NCBI GenBank assembly: GCA_014706385.1
Contig: JACGZH010000006.1
Span: forward strand, 868,001 to 932,000
Length of the DNA: 64,000 nucleotides
Reading direction: 5' to 3'
Origin: Phaffia rhodozyma
Taxonomy: Eukaryota; Basidiomycota; Tremellomycetes; Cystofilobasidiales; Mrakiaceae
Shown here: piece after piece, positions 45,332 to 56,900 of the stretch
Layout of the letters: each line of letters begins with the position of its first letter
How positions within the stretch are numbered: position 1 is the first letter of the stretch
The notes under the pieces: generated by a model
Databases searched by the model: none
The model's input: the letters and a program-made list of their open reading frames with translations, nothing else
Told to the model about the DNA's origin: nothing
Position numbers and translations under genes: made by a program

Positions 45332-45889
45332 CTGTACTATGCACGTCGTGCTTTACACAGAGACCAAGATGAGAAAGTAGAGAGCGAACAGTAATGAGCT
45401 TGGAGATCCAAAGAAAGGTTTCAAGAAGAGAAAAGAACGAGACACGCGCCGAGCGTGAGGAGACGCGTCGCGTCGGGCAGGTCACGTGCTGCCCATGCTA
45501 AAATCACGTGCTGAGGTTAAGCACAGCATCCGCGGTCAACTCTCATCCCTCACTGATGATAGTTCTTCTGACAACAGACATGATTCCTTGCGCATACATC
45601 CATCCATTCGTTCTCATTCGACTACCACACCTCCCAACACTCTTCGCCTCATTGTATTCCTTCTTGTTGATCTGGATCCTTTAGCCTCTGGGTTTGTGTG
45701 GGCCCAAGGATTTGTCTTGTCAGAAGATGAACTCTCAAGGTAAGCTTTTCGATACACGCAGTCGTGTCCTGCCTCTTCTTTTGAGATCAGTCGAAATGGG
45801 TCTAGTTACTCATTCTTTCGCCTTATTTGGTGTTTACGTCACTTAATCTCTATGCACAACCGTCATTGTTGAATAAAGCTCCCATTCTC
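45332..45889. promoter_or_regulatory. Bidirectional promoter with paired E-boxes, uORF and 5' UTR intron
   Basis: The region lies between BRE2 and the 1317-residue ORF. Two copies of TCACGTGCTG start at 45482 and 45504, 22 bp apart. On the plus side an 82-codon open frame runs from an ATG at 45495 to 45743. It ends at a GTAAGC donor, but its phase does not connect to the downstream ORF, so it is better read as leader. Acceptors at about 45790 and 45805 suggest a 5' UTR intron. Confidence 0.5.
45482..45513 (+). promoter_or_regulatory. Duplicated CACGTG (E-box) element
   Basis: TCACGTGCTG occurs twice with a 22 bp period, about two helical turns. CACGTG is the site of bHLH factors such as Cbf1. 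It lies about 150 bp upstream of the BRE2 start. Confidence 0.55.
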
Positions 45890-48800
45890 ATGTCGGCAGA
45901 GACAGCTTGGCCTCGACGGCCGACTCCTCGAAAAACCCCCTATACCTCGCCTCAATCTGGTGATCAAGGCGTGCCTGAAGCATCAACCAGCGTTGGCCCT
46001 ACCAGCTTGTCTTTGTCCTCATTTTACGACAACGAGAATTTCAACGACTACAAAGATAGTTCGACAAAACTTTCACCACGAGAAACACCGCGTTGGAAAC
46101 AAAATTTAGATCCAACGTCTCGATTGGATCCCCAAAAGATCGCTCGAATCGCTCAGGCGTTTGGAGTCAACCTCTCTCTTCCGCAAAGTCGGTCTCTAGA
46201 CTCGCGTTCTTCTTTTCTAAGCTCGCTCGCGTTGCCCTCAACTTCATCTGGTAGACATTCTCAGCAGAGATCTGTATCTGCCAGCTCATCCTTGTTAACA
46301 ACCCATTCCGTTGGTTCAATATCACGCGCGCCGTCGCCTCTCCTGTCGCCAGCTAAATCAGCTGTCTATGTTACCTCGTCTCCTCGCCGGGTAGTTTTAA
46401 AGCCAAAACATCTGGTTTGTGTCAGTCCTCCAGCAAACCTCAAGTCGCGTTATCCTCAAGCATTGCTTCTCTTGCAGCCCACATACAAGGCTCAGTTAGA
46501 AATCATCGCGCGAGAGTATAGATTACCCACTACCGTAGGTTTAGTTCTCTTTCTAGTCATCAACACGCTTCCATTGGAGGAGTATGCGTCTATTGAAGGA
46601 ATGAATCAAGCAAAGAAACATAAACCAAAAAAGACAAAGATGAGGATCGGCCAGGATACATGGGTGTCACTCTGGGGAGATGTTTTTGATAGCTCATCGG
46701 CGTACCACCATCAAGGATCGGATGGAAACGCTACTGCCTCACCCGAATCAGTTACGCGAAGTTTACCCGCATCTCACTTGACGCCTCTTACAGCAGTCCA
46801 CTCTCACAACCACTCATTAGAAACTCTTTCGCCAACGTACTCGGCCTCTCACGCCTCTTCATCTAACGTTCCACCCGGCTACTCTCATACAATTGATCAT
46901 ATTCCCCCGTTCTCTCGTCTTTCGCCTAGCCAAACAAACAACCCTTATCCGCAGCTTGGCTCGCCAGGCAGATCTCTCCTTCATCGATCGCCTTCTTCAC
47001 TTTCTCCAGCGTCCTTGACTAAACGAAAAAGGCCACCTATATCTCTCTCTCGTCAACCGGCCAATCACACCCCAACACCTGCTTCGGATCCTTTAGCCTC
47101 GACATCTCTAAATCAAACGTTCCAAGCCGCTCAACCCTTATCGGCTACTCATTTCTTGGCGCCTCCAGTAGGAGAAGATTCTGGATGGACTCCAAACCTC
47201 AAACCGCCAGAGTTGCGAATTGTTGGATCTTTGGAATTTGGAATTGATGGTGATCGAGCAGGCGAATGGTGGGATGCATGGATCAAAAAGAAAGGTATCT
47301 CAGTAGATGTAAGAGAGGAAGGAGTCGATAGTGAAGACGACGAAGAGCCTGTAGCTTCATCTGAGAAAGGTGTTCAAACTACGCTTTCCAAGTTCTCCGG
47401 AGTAGATAGCCAAGACAAAGAACATTCGTCCTTCGGAGATAGTTTCGATGCAGATGATGGGTATGCTCAACTGGAGGACGAAGACGAGAGTAAGCATGAA
47501 GAAGAGAGAGGAGGGGAAATCGACGATCTTTTGGAAGGGATGCTTCCTTCAGACGAGTTGGAATGGATTCATCTGAGAGATTCGAGAAATCCTTCTTCTG
47601 CCTTCGGAAAGGGAAGAGGGGATCTCCCACTCTCAGCAAAAGACCTCTCTTTCCCTTTGTCTTCCTCATTTGACAATTTATCTGCGCCTTTTGATCGGGC
47701 GGACTCGGACGAGGATGAGACGGATGAGTTTACTCTGAATGCTAGAGAAGTCAATTCAATGTTGGCAGCTCACCCAAACCACCCGATTTCAGTGGGCTTC
47801 AATCCGGTTTCTTCTAGTTCCGATGCTCGCGAAGTGTCTGCGCCTAGACGACTGAAGAACACCAACTTGACGCTTGATCTGGATTCTAATACTAGTGCCT
47901 TCACTACCTTGTTGAACCCTACGACTTCCCCTCATGTCGCTTCTTCCGTCCTCGGCTCATCCACTCGCTCAAATCTTGACAACTCCCACCCCAAAGCTTT
48001 GGGAGACGGATCGGAACAGACGCTCTCGCCGACGTCCGACGCTTCGGCTGTAGAACTGGCTTATCTAAAAAGAAGAGCAGTGGCGAAGTCGGTTGGAACG
48101 GAAGGCTCGTTGACTACAGAAACAATGGATTCTGTACAGACAAGCCCCTTCGGGACTGGAGATGATGAATATGAGGTAGGAAACAGAGGAAGTGCGCTGT
48201 TGATGCACGATAAGTTGAACGATTTAGAAAACAGTCCGTATCTTCCTTTTCTTACCGTTCCCCTTCTATCTAGAGTACTCGAGCGATTACATTTACTCAG
48301 ATCATTGCTTGTTCGCTCAGTCCTTCGCTCGCTCTCGCCTCGAGATTTATCAGTACCAAGCCGAAGCCATGCCCTGTTCACCTCATTAGCGGGACAAAAG
48401 GATCAAGCCCTGCTCTTTCCGGCTAGAATTGACGCATCTGATCCTATGGACCGTATGGCTCAGTCGGTCAAATTGGACTCATCTGTTATGATACACCCCC
48501 CTGGTAATGGGGTCTCGCATGACCTTCCTTCAGGCTCGAGCTCGATTCAGAGTATCAACGGTAATGAAAAAGATTCGTCTTCAACGCCAATCAGCCCTAC
48601 TGTTTCCACCATCAACCATGATTCTCTCTTTAATGGGAGTTTGCTATCTACACGAAATACATCCTTCCCTGCCCAGTTGCCTCGGGCCTCGTCACACCGC
48701 TCTTTGGAAGATACAGACACCCTCTCGGTCAAGTCCCGTCATTCTGACCGACTCTGGGCGTTTCCCCGTGAAAAGGGTTCACCCATGCATTCATCTCACG

Positions 48801-49843
48801 ATCTACTTGCAGAAAAAGTATTTGATCTGAACGAACATGCCGGTTCCTCGGAAACTTCTTCGTCTCCTCTTCCCTCTCCCCAACGACCAAGGATGAGTTC
48901 TTCCAAAAGCTCGAAAGGTTTCCGAGGTTTCAGATGGGTTCGATCAAGCGAAGACGCAAGTCCACCCTTGCCGGCTGAGATATCTGCTCTTATAATGGTT
49001 CGACCCGATATGCCTGTGGGCTCCAACACCTTCCCTCTTTCGGGTGCGACAACGGATCTTAACGACCACTACCGGTATGGGGAAAGCTCATCGCCTTTGG
49101 TGAACCAGTTCGGTCAACGTATGGACATAACACCAGATATGAGCTCATCCGGGTTCGGTGAACCCATAGCCCTCCCTAGTCCTACCTCACCCAAGGACGG
49201 CAGAGGAAGCGCAGGACACAGCAGTAGGAAACGATTTAAAGCCCCCTTCTCCCCTGGACATTTGTTCGGATCCAAAAGCCACAAGCATAGACCTCCGATG
49301 GAGATCTCCGCGCCAGAATTAATCTCGATCTACAATCAGACGTCCAATGGACCTCCAGGTATGACTGCGTTCCATCACCGATCTAGATCGGAACACGAAG
49401 TCTCTCAGAGAATGTCAGGTTCTTCATCGATGCAAGCGTTACAACGACAACAGCAACAGCATCCTGGCAAATTCTCTTTCACGAGTCCACCCACGTCTCC
49501 GAACTCAATCAGTTCGCCTTCATCCCCGCGGACGGTCCGCAGGAAGCCCGTACCTGGCATGCCATCCGCCTCACCTTCGATAGCTTCGCTATCTCAACAA
49601 ATGCATCGAATGTCATCTGCCTCGGAAGAATCTGCATTCAGCCCTAGATTGGGTACCAGCACGGGCAGTGGAATTGAGCCTTTTACTTTGGCACCACCTC
49701 TACCGGACTCACCGTTAAAGACAATGGGTTTAAGTGCTCAGATGGAAGAAGCAGACCAGAAAGGCCGAATTGTTGGGTTAGGATTCACAAGACCGCCATA
49801 TGTGACGAACCCAGGTTTGGATGAACCTGAAGGGCTAGCTTGA
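45890..49843 (+). CDS. Unknown large single-exon protein (1317 aa)
   Basis: One uninterrupted frame of 1318 codons from the ATG MSAETAWPRRPTPRKTPYTS; upstream in-frame sequence runs to a stop at 45803 without another ATG. The most conserved-looking block is near residues 165-240: LKPKHLVCVSPPANLKSRYP, QALLLLQPTYKAQLEIIARE, YRLPTTVGLVLFLVINTLPL. A WVSLWGDVF motif follows. A second ordered-looking block is LRIVGSLEFGIDGDRAGEWW with DAWIKKKGISVDV. A helix-like stretch YLPFLTVPLLSRVLERLHLL with RSLLVRSVLRSL lies near 48230-48330. The rest is Ser/Pro-rich with SPxxSP motifs, probably disordered. I do not recognise a named family; basidiomycete-specific orthologues are likely. Lack of introns is striking beside intron-rich neighbours. 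Confidence 0.78.
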   Translation: MSAETAWPRRPTPRKTPYTSPQSGDQGVPEASTSVGPTSLSLSSFYDNENFNDYKDSSTKLSPRETPRWKQNLDPTSRLDPQKIARIAQAFGVNLSLPQSRSLDSRSSFLSSLALPSTSSGRHSQQRSVSASSSLLTTHSVGSISRAPSPLLSPAKSAVYVTSSPRRVVLKPKHLVCVSPPANLKSRYPQALLLLQPTYKAQLEIIAREYRLPTTVGLVLFLVINTLPLEEYASIEGMNQAKKHKPKKTKMRIGQDTWVSLWGDVFDSSSAYHHQGSDGNATASPESVTRSLPASHLTPLTAVHSHNHSLETLSPTYSASHASSSNVPPGYSHTIDHIPPFSRLSPSQTNNPYPQLGSPGRSLLHRSPSSLSPASLTKRKRPPISLSRQPANHTPTPASDPLASTSLNQTFQAAQPLSATHFLAPPVGEDSGWTPNLKPPELRIVGSLEFGIDGDRAGEWWDAWIKKKGISVDVREEGVDSEDDEEPVASSEKGVQTTLSKFSGVDSQDKEHSSFGDSFDADDGYAQLEDEDESKHEEERGGEIDDLLEGMLPSDELEWIHLRDSRNPSSAFGKGRGDLPLSAKDLSFPLSSSFDNLSAPFDRADSDEDETDEFTLNAREVNSMLAAHPNHPISVGFNPVSSSSDAREVSAPRRLKNTNLTLDLDSNTSAFTTLLNPTTSPHVASSVLGSSTRSNLDNSHPKALGDGSEQTLSPTSDASAVELAYLKRRAVAKSVGTEGSLTTETMDSVQTSPFGTGDDEYEVGNRGSALLMHDKLNDLENSPYLPFLTVPLLSRVLERLHLLRSLLVRSVLRSLSPRDLSVPSRSHALFTSLAGQKDQALLFPARIDASDPMDRMAQSVKLDSSVMIHPPGNGVSHDLPSGSSSIQSINGNEKDSSSTPISPTVSTINHDSLFNGSLLSTRNTSFPAQLPRASSHRSLEDTDTLSVKSRHSDRLWAFPREKGSPMHSSHDLLAEKVFDLNEHAGSSETSSSPLPSPQRPRMSSSKSSKGFRGFRWVRSSEDASPPLPAEISALIMVRPDMPVGSNTFPLSGATTDLNDHYRYGESSSPLVNQFGQRMDITPDMSSSGFGEPIALPSPTSPKDGRGSAGHSSRKRFKAPFSPGHLFGSKSHKHRPPMEISAPELISIYNQTSNGPPGMTAFHHRSRSEHEVSQRMSGSSSMQALQRQQQQHPGKFSFTSPPTSPNSISSPSSPRTVRRKPVPGMPSASPSIASLSQQMHRMSSASEESAFSPRLGTSTGSGIEPFTLAPPLPDSPLKTMGLSAQMEEADQKGRIVGLGFTRPPYVTNPGLDEPEGLA

Positions 49844-50284
49844 TCAGCAGATCGGTTGGGGAGTTATTCCATACTTTTCTTTGTCTCTTTTTTCATTTTA
49901 TTTTTATCTGGGTCTATGTCTCTTCTTTTCCTTTTCATTTTATCTATCACGAGCATGTTTCGGTTGGTCCCTTCAATCTTTTCCGTTCTTCTTTTCTTTT
50001 TGGGGGGTTTATACTTAATTTCTTGTTTCGGCTTTCTCATCTCCTGGGCATGTGCTTTGCTCCCCTTATTTACTTATCTATCTATTTGATCTTTCTGTCA
50101 TATCAGAGCATGAAATTAGATGCATGCAATCTTGAATTTCATGTTCGAGATGGCTGTCAAGTTCACAGACGTTGGACTGCCAGTGGATCATAGATATACA
50201 CGTTATTGCTACTTTTTGTCTCAATTCAATAGAGCCTGGGAAGCAAACGAGCAAACAGGTTGATGAACAGAATTAATTTGCTTT
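49844..50284. other. Spacer between convergent genes
   Basis: 441 bp that are T-rich on the plus strand just after the 1317-residue ORF (about 49865-50095), consistent with a 3' UTR. No gene is seen. Confidence 0.5.
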
Positions 50285-51543
50285 CTAAGTCATTTGAACA
50301 AGAGGGAAAGGCAGAAGGTGACTGACTGAAAGCGATGCCTTCTGTTTCCCCGCTCCTCCAAATGTCAGCTTGAGTTTCGGAATCGACCCTGTACCTATAC
50401 TCGACGGTGGTTTCGAAGTGGTCTCTGATGCAGATGGAGTTTTCTTCATCTCTGACGCCGGATCTGATCGCCTCCCGTATGAGGTTCTCGGTTTCTTCGC
50501 CGGAGGGGAGAAAGTAGGTGATGCAAGACTCGGAGAAGGCGCAGAAGCGGGTTCGATGGCTGCGGCAGGAGCAATCGGGGCATCGGTCGATGCGCTAGCA
50601 GCGAGAGGTGACTGGATTGAAGAGGAATCAGGAACGGAATCAGCAGTTAAATTGACTGTGATTGACGAAGGTGGGAGCAGTGGACCGAAGAAGTCGATGG
50701 TTTGTCGAAGGACCGGTATCTGTCGATCTGAAGGTTACACAAAGAATAGACAAAACAAGAGCAGGATGGTCAGAGTTTGGCATGTATACAGACGTCTATT
50801 GAGCAGGTAGGAGTCCAATTTCAGTTAGTTACCTAGGTTGATGGAAAGCTATGGTCGCAAGTCAAAGAGTCAGGAAGGGAAAGACTTGATCAAATGTCAA
50901 TGACTTGAGCTTACCTGGTCCTGTCTGGTCTTCATCGGTTCTTCGTATTCATCTGAGTCGTACAATGGGTCGTCCATCATTGCTTGGACTTGCACCCATG
51001 TTTCTACGAAGATAGTCAAGATAACGAATGATTGATCAGGATAAGGGTCGAATTAGTTCTTTTCATATTGAGAACCTCAGCTTACCTTTGAGCAAGGATG
51101 TCTCGAGCTTGGGTTTTGCGTTCTCAACAGATGTCTTCGCTTCTACAAAGAGACAAGACGCATCATGAGCACAAGGCGCTAGGCGGGAAGATGTAAATTC
51201 CGTCCCATCCTTCAAAGAAACGTAGATGGAGATCTATAAACCCGGACATACCTATCTCTTCTGATAATTCCGATATCTTTAACTTTTCTCCAGACAAACC
51301 CTTCGCAAACAAGAGGGCCCGGTGACCTGATTGAGAATCTGCCCGTTCTATTGACCGTCTCCTTCTTTGGGTCTCCTCTATCGAGGGAGTCTCGTCCTCG
51401 GAGTCCTCTTCAAGCTCATCAATTTCTTCCTCTAACTCTTGAGCAACATCGACGAAAGAAGGACTGTTTGCTCTAGACAGTGATATATCAGCCATGATGC
51501 CTCTTGATGGATGAAACGATGGCGAGGGAACTGAGGAAGACAT
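50285..51543 (-). CDS. Unknown acidic protein with basic-Pro tail
   Basis: From the ATG at 51543 (MSSSVPSPSFHPSRGIMADI) a spliced protein reads an acidic coiled segment (VDVAQELEEEIDELEEDSED). Then come RRRRSIERADSQSGHRALLF, GLSGEKLKISELSEEIG, ETWVQVQAMMDDPLYDSDEY and DRQIPVLRQTIDFFGPLLPP. The tail is Ala/Ser/Pro-rich with nuclear-signal-like PAKKPRTSYGRR and a repeat-like IPKLKLTFGGAGKQKA, ending LVQMT at 50285. At least four exons, with small introns at about 50730-50925, 50990-51085 and 51140-51250. I do not recognise the family. Acidic patches plus a KKPR cluster suggest a nuclear factor, which is inference only. Divergent from the AGGF1-like gene. Confidence 0.65.
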
Positions 51544-51939
51544 GTTTCGAGTATATGGTAGTTTTTCGGTCAAGTCCTAAAGTCAGAGGAGTAGAGAGTT
51601 CGAAAGTAGCGCTAGGTAAGATTTCGTTGCAACGGTCAATGAACTCAACTTAACAGAATGACTGACTGAAGAGATCAAACGCAAAGTAACTTGGCAATAG
51701 CTTGGATGAAGAGATCGTATGGCAAGGAGATATCTAGCCGGAGGCTGCAAGAGAAGGAAACGAAATGATGGTCAGACTCAAAAAGGGAAGACCTGTCTTG
51801 CGTTCATTTTGTTGACCGTTCAATCACCATCCATTACCTGAGACTCTCTTCCTTCTCGAACTGTCCTCCAGATCAGATGTCTTCATAGCCCTCTCTCTAA
51901 CAACATCAAGGGCTCTCTATATAACCAATCTTTAGTTCT
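51544..51939. promoter_or_regulatory. Bidirectional promoter before AGGF1-like gene
   Basis: 396 bp between divergent start codons. TATATAACC at about 51919 is a TATA-like site 20 bp before the AGGF1-like ATG, rather close for a TATA box. No gene is seen. Confidence 0.4.
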
Positions 51940-53716
51940 ATGATGACCGCGGCAGGAGCTTCCCATCCACCAGAATCAACCCCGTCAAACTCCACTTGGA
52001 CCTGGCAACCCGAATATGGACTGTTCTACCATCCAGGCCGAAACCTATGGGCTCAGTACGATCAAACCACAGGAGAATATAAATATCTGCCTCCAAGTAG
52101 TACGGAGGAGGAGAGCCAAGACGATAAGGCTCTTGATAATGAAGAAAGAGAGGAAGGAGAGATATCGGACGATGGAGGTCCGACCTTGAATACGTCTTCT
52201 TCGACTACGTCAACGTTCACTCATTCTAATCGATATCATCACCACCCGGAACAGGACTACCACTCTTCTCTATCATCATCGAACACGTTATCCTTCAGCG
52301 ATGCCTCCAAATATGCCTTCCCAGGAAAAGAGGAACCTGCCTGTGGATTCTCATCTGTATCTACAGTCACTCCTGCTCGTCAACTTAAACCTTACGACCT
52401 CCGCCTCTTGCGTGTCTCGTCCAGCTGCCTTTCATCCAAGCACAAGCTTGCCATACTTTCCTCGTCACAACCCGATGGGTATGCTATCGGACGAGACAAG
52501 CAACTCTCGCCTGAAGAAGGCCGAGTTCGTCTCAAAGAGCTTGAGGTTAGCAAAAGCCATGCTGTGGTCTACTTTGTACCTCCAGAAATGGTTTCGACTG
52601 AAAGAGAACTGCTCGTGCCGGTCGAAGAGGAGGGTTGGGGAGGAACTTATCTGGACAGGGATGCCGAGAGTTCAACCTCGGAGCCTCAAGATAAGCTAGG
52701 AACAGCAAACTCGAGCAAGGCGAAGCTAGAGGAGAACAAAGGCGCCTGGTGGATCGTAGACTCGGGAAGCACCCATGGAAGCTTCATAGGAAGGCGCAAG
52801 CCTGGAGGAGAAGGAAAGCTGGTAAAGAAAAAGTGGAAAAGATTGAGTGAAGCAAAGAAGGCGAGCCTGCCGGAACAACTCCAGCATGGTGACTTTCTCC
52901 GGATCGGTTCGACTACTTTCGAAGTTTGTTCCCATTTTCTCTTGGCTATGAATCAATTTTGTAGAAGCGAAGCTCAACGTCAACATCGTATATTGCTTTG
53001 AACCAATTGACCTTTCTCTCTTTCAGATCCACCTACACCCAACCTTACCCTGTTCAGAATGCTCACTCTCCGATGCCTCCTCTCTCATTCCTACTTCCCT
53101 TCGTCCTGAGAGTGCTTCTGTTGAGGATGAGCGCGCACCACCTCCTGTGTCTCATCCGACCATGGGATCTCAACCTACTCCAAAAGATCATATGCGTCAA
53201 CTTCGAGAGACCCTTTTGTCTCGTCCTGCCAAGCGCCTTAAACCGACTTCTATAGAATCTGTGGACTCATCAGCAGCTGTATCGGCGAACGCCCCGTCAT
53301 CGTCATCTATCACGTGTCTTTCGACCGAAGATGCTGCGAGAATCTATCATGATAGAGCAGCGATTAGGCGTCAACAACGACCTTCGGTCCCTCTGCCTCA
53401 AACCTCGAATCGATCTTCCTCTTCGATTAACCCTCTTCCACCAGCTGTACCTGCTCAGACGGTCGACTCGCCATTAGGAAACACGAATATTGGCCATGCA
53501 ATGTTGATGAAGCATGGCTGGATACCTGGAAAAGGTTTAGGAGTCGCGGAGGAAGGCGGAAGGGTTGATCCTGTGGAAGTGGTTCGGCCGGCAGGAGAAG
53601 GAAAGTCTGGCATAGGAATAAAGCCCATTCTTGTAGAGACGAAGGGAGTAGGAGACAAATCACTCGATTGGAGAGACCAAGGCAAAGCAAGGAGGTTCAG
53701 AGAAATGGGCTTGTAA
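51940..53716 (+). CDS. AGGF1-like protein (OCRE-type, FHA and G-patch domains)
   Basis: Two exons, 51940-52923 and 53027-53716, give 557 residues. The N-terminus carries an OCRE-like aromatic repeat (WTWQPEYGLFYHPGRNLWAQ then YDQTTGEYKYLPP), then an acidic REEGEISDD stretch. The FHA domain reads GYAIGRDKQLS, VSKSHAVVYFV, WWIVDSGSTHGSFIGRR and LQHGDFLRIGSTTFEIHLHP, with the canonical SKSH and DSGSTHGSF phosphothreonine-binding loops. The G-patch follows: GHAMLMKHGWIPGKGLGVAE with the Gly residues in place. This order matches angiogenic factor with G-patch and FHA domains 1, implicated in mRNA splicing. Convergent with the coiled-coil gene 246 bp downstream. Confidence 0.92.
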
Positions 53717-53961
53717 ATTTTCCACACTGTGATATCCAAGTTTGTCCTACGAAAATCGGAAGAAAATGTGGTCATAAGATAAGAAGAAAACTGTCGTTAG
53801 ATGTATCGCGATCGGATGTATGTACTTAGTAGTAGAATGATATCGTGAGCGCGACGTCAAAGGAAACACCAAGGCAAAGGGAAAAGAAGAAACGGAAGCA
53901 AGAGAGAGGAAACTTCAAGACTAGTACGGCAGAAAAGGAAGGAAATATTTGAAGCTCAGAT

Positions 53962-56900
53962 CTAAGGGCCCCTACTAGAATCAAACGAAGAATCTACTCC
54001 TCCGCAAACATGGCCTGATTCACAGTTTCCTACTCCTAAACATCCTGGTTCTCCACAAGACTTGAAAGAGAGGTCAGACGAGTTGGCTGAATCATCCCAG
54101 GCCTCCTGTACGTTTGTGGTGATCTGCTGAGAAGGTTGTCCCGCTGGCACAGTGGCGTCACTCGAACTAGACAGGCCGATAGTCTCTTCCTCAACATCAG
54201 GCGCAACAAATATGCTCGATTTAGCCTCAGCATCTTGAAGCTGTCTTTGGAGGAGCGATGTATGTTGGCGTTGAACTCGATCTTCTTCCTCTTCTCTCTC
54301 CTCCTCTTTAGACAGTTTTCGACCAGAGGGAGGATCAGACGTCTCAATAGGTTTTAAAGCAATAGAGAGATTACATATACTCGATTTCTCATCTGAAGGT
54401 GTATCAACTGGAGAAGAGAACATGGTGCTCGAAGGCGAAGAAGGAGAGAAGCTATTGTGTTGAACGCATGGATAGACAAGATAAGCATCCTATTTCCAAC
54501 AAATTCAGTTATCAAATGACTTACAAAGAAGTAAAACTCCTCCAATCTACACTGGCTCGACTCTTCTTCTTCGAAGATAGGAGTGCTGGTTTAGAAAATG
54601 TGGTGTCGATGGGTAAGAGCGATGATACCGTGGTGGCAACTGGCTCACCAGCTGCTCGAAATGATGTATTCTGTAAAGAAGGGCGCGATTTCGTTTTCTT
54701 TTGCTGAGCTGTTCCAATCAGTCGACGAACGGATCCCTGCAGCGACTTTCCATTGTCTACAAGAAAATCAAAAACACGTTATCACGATAATCTGAGGAGG
54801 TATATGCAATAGAATGTACTAACCTGCGCTTAGTACGTCTGTTGAAATGTACGGCAAATACTTCTCGTGTCAGATTGCAGAATGTTTCTCTACCAACGAA
54901 CGATGTACTCACCTTCAAATCCATCAATAGCTATCAGGTCATCCGTCCCATGCAAATCGTTAAACGAGTTAATTCAATTTGTATGACTTGAACGTGTTGG
55001 AGGCAAACGTACACAAGATTCGGTCCAAGCTTGAGTTGAAAAGAGCAGAATGAGATTGGAATCAGTCATGTCGATCGAAGAAAAGACATTCGGACCAGAG
55101 ATGGCCACAATGTACTCACATCTTTGAGCAATATAGAGTGAGGGCCTTGTTGGCATCCCTCTTTAAAACAGCCAAGAGGATGATAGAGTCAACCAATCTG
55201 GCCATTACGAACGACCAGATATGTCAAGAGAGCAACTCACAAGATTTCTCAATTCAGATAGAAGAGCTTTTTGACAAAAAAGTAGGGAGAAGACGAGAAC
55301 GATATTCAGCAAGTTACATCTCCCTGCTGACAACATCCCACAAAAGCATGGTCCGAGACATCGAACGAACCTTCACCATCGTCTCCTTTACCCAGGTTTC
55401 TGAGTTTACCTTCTTCTTGACCCGCTTCGGCTCGGCCCAGCTCGGCTGCTAGATCCATTCCGCTGAAAGAAGAATAAATGAGTAGATTGATGCGCATAAC
55501 CTACATTGCGGTACCGAACGGGAGAGCGGAGATCACATACCTTCCAGTAACAGCAAAGTTACCTAGTACCTCGCCTTGAGTCGCGCCTTCGATTTTCACT
55601 CCCAGTTCAATCAGAACCGAATCTAATGTCTGTTCCATAGGAACTCTGCCCTTTTTCTCTCTTTTCGCATAACCCTGTCCGGTTTCATCTTTGGTATCTG
55701 GTTTATCCGCTACGGTCACTTTGAATTCTGGATCTAGCATACCCTTATCGATCGCTTCCTGTCCCTCACTGAAGCTCAAACTTCTGTCCGCAAAATCAGG
55801 ATCCAGTGCTACTCCTGTAGTGCTCAGTTTGTCTTCTTCGTGCACAGCATATAGGCTGCGGGATGAGGAATATGATCCGACCTCAGCAGGTTGAGAAGAT
55901 GCTGTTGTTCGAGATGAGAGACCAGGTTGTTCAGAATAAGATTGTGAGAGAAGCTGGGTGTCTTGCATTTTGCCAGAGATGGTGCGCTCCATCAGAAGGT
56001 ATTCATACGCTACAATCTCTTGCTGAAGAGGAGATCATCTTAGTTTATGTTGTTGAGGTGAAAATAGGGGGAGGGAAGACAAACCTGGTATTCGGCATTT
56101 ATTTGCTTGAGATTTACTACCTCTTCTTCGTTTTTCTTCAGAGTTTCTCGAATATTCTGATACGCGGCTTCCAATGTCTTCATCTTGGTTTCGATGTTGA
56201 GCCTGTCGTCAAGTGCCAGCGTTAGGTCTCCGTTTGGTACATCAGCCTCTTGAATAGCTTCAAGCTGAGCGTTTTCGCCAACGCTATATCTATCAGAAGG
56301 TGAATCGGGGGGATTGACGGTACGAGCTGACGGAAGTTCAGAGACAGGCTGTCGACTAGCCAACGTCTGACATCTAGTTTTCAAAAGCTGATACCAGAAC
56401 CAATGTCATCAAATTTAAATCTATCAGAGTAGCGCAATTGACTTAAACATAACAGACGCTTACACGAACCTGCTCGTTGTCATACAGTGCTTGTCGCTCA
56501 GACTCAAAGTTTTTCACCTATATTTACGACAGCATAGATGACTGAGTAAAGGTAACCTTCATATAAAAATCTAGATTGGACTAACCTCCTCCGTGTACTT
56601 TTTCTCTAATTCCCTCTTCTCTCTTCTTAATCTAGCTATCTGATAATTTGATTTCTGGATATGCGCTATCTTGCTAGCCATCTGTAGTTCCACTCGAACC
56701 TATCGGATCCGAGCTTACAGCGATGAGTCCACAGATAGCATTAAACTAAAATCCCCCCCACCAAGAAAACAGCTTACTCGTTCTTGTTCGTGCTCTTCCT
56801 CACTCTGGACGTGCGCATTGATGACCATTTGCAGACGCTCATTCGATGCATGTAATACGTCCTGACTCGTTGTCAATTCCTCGACTTGAGATTTTAACTT

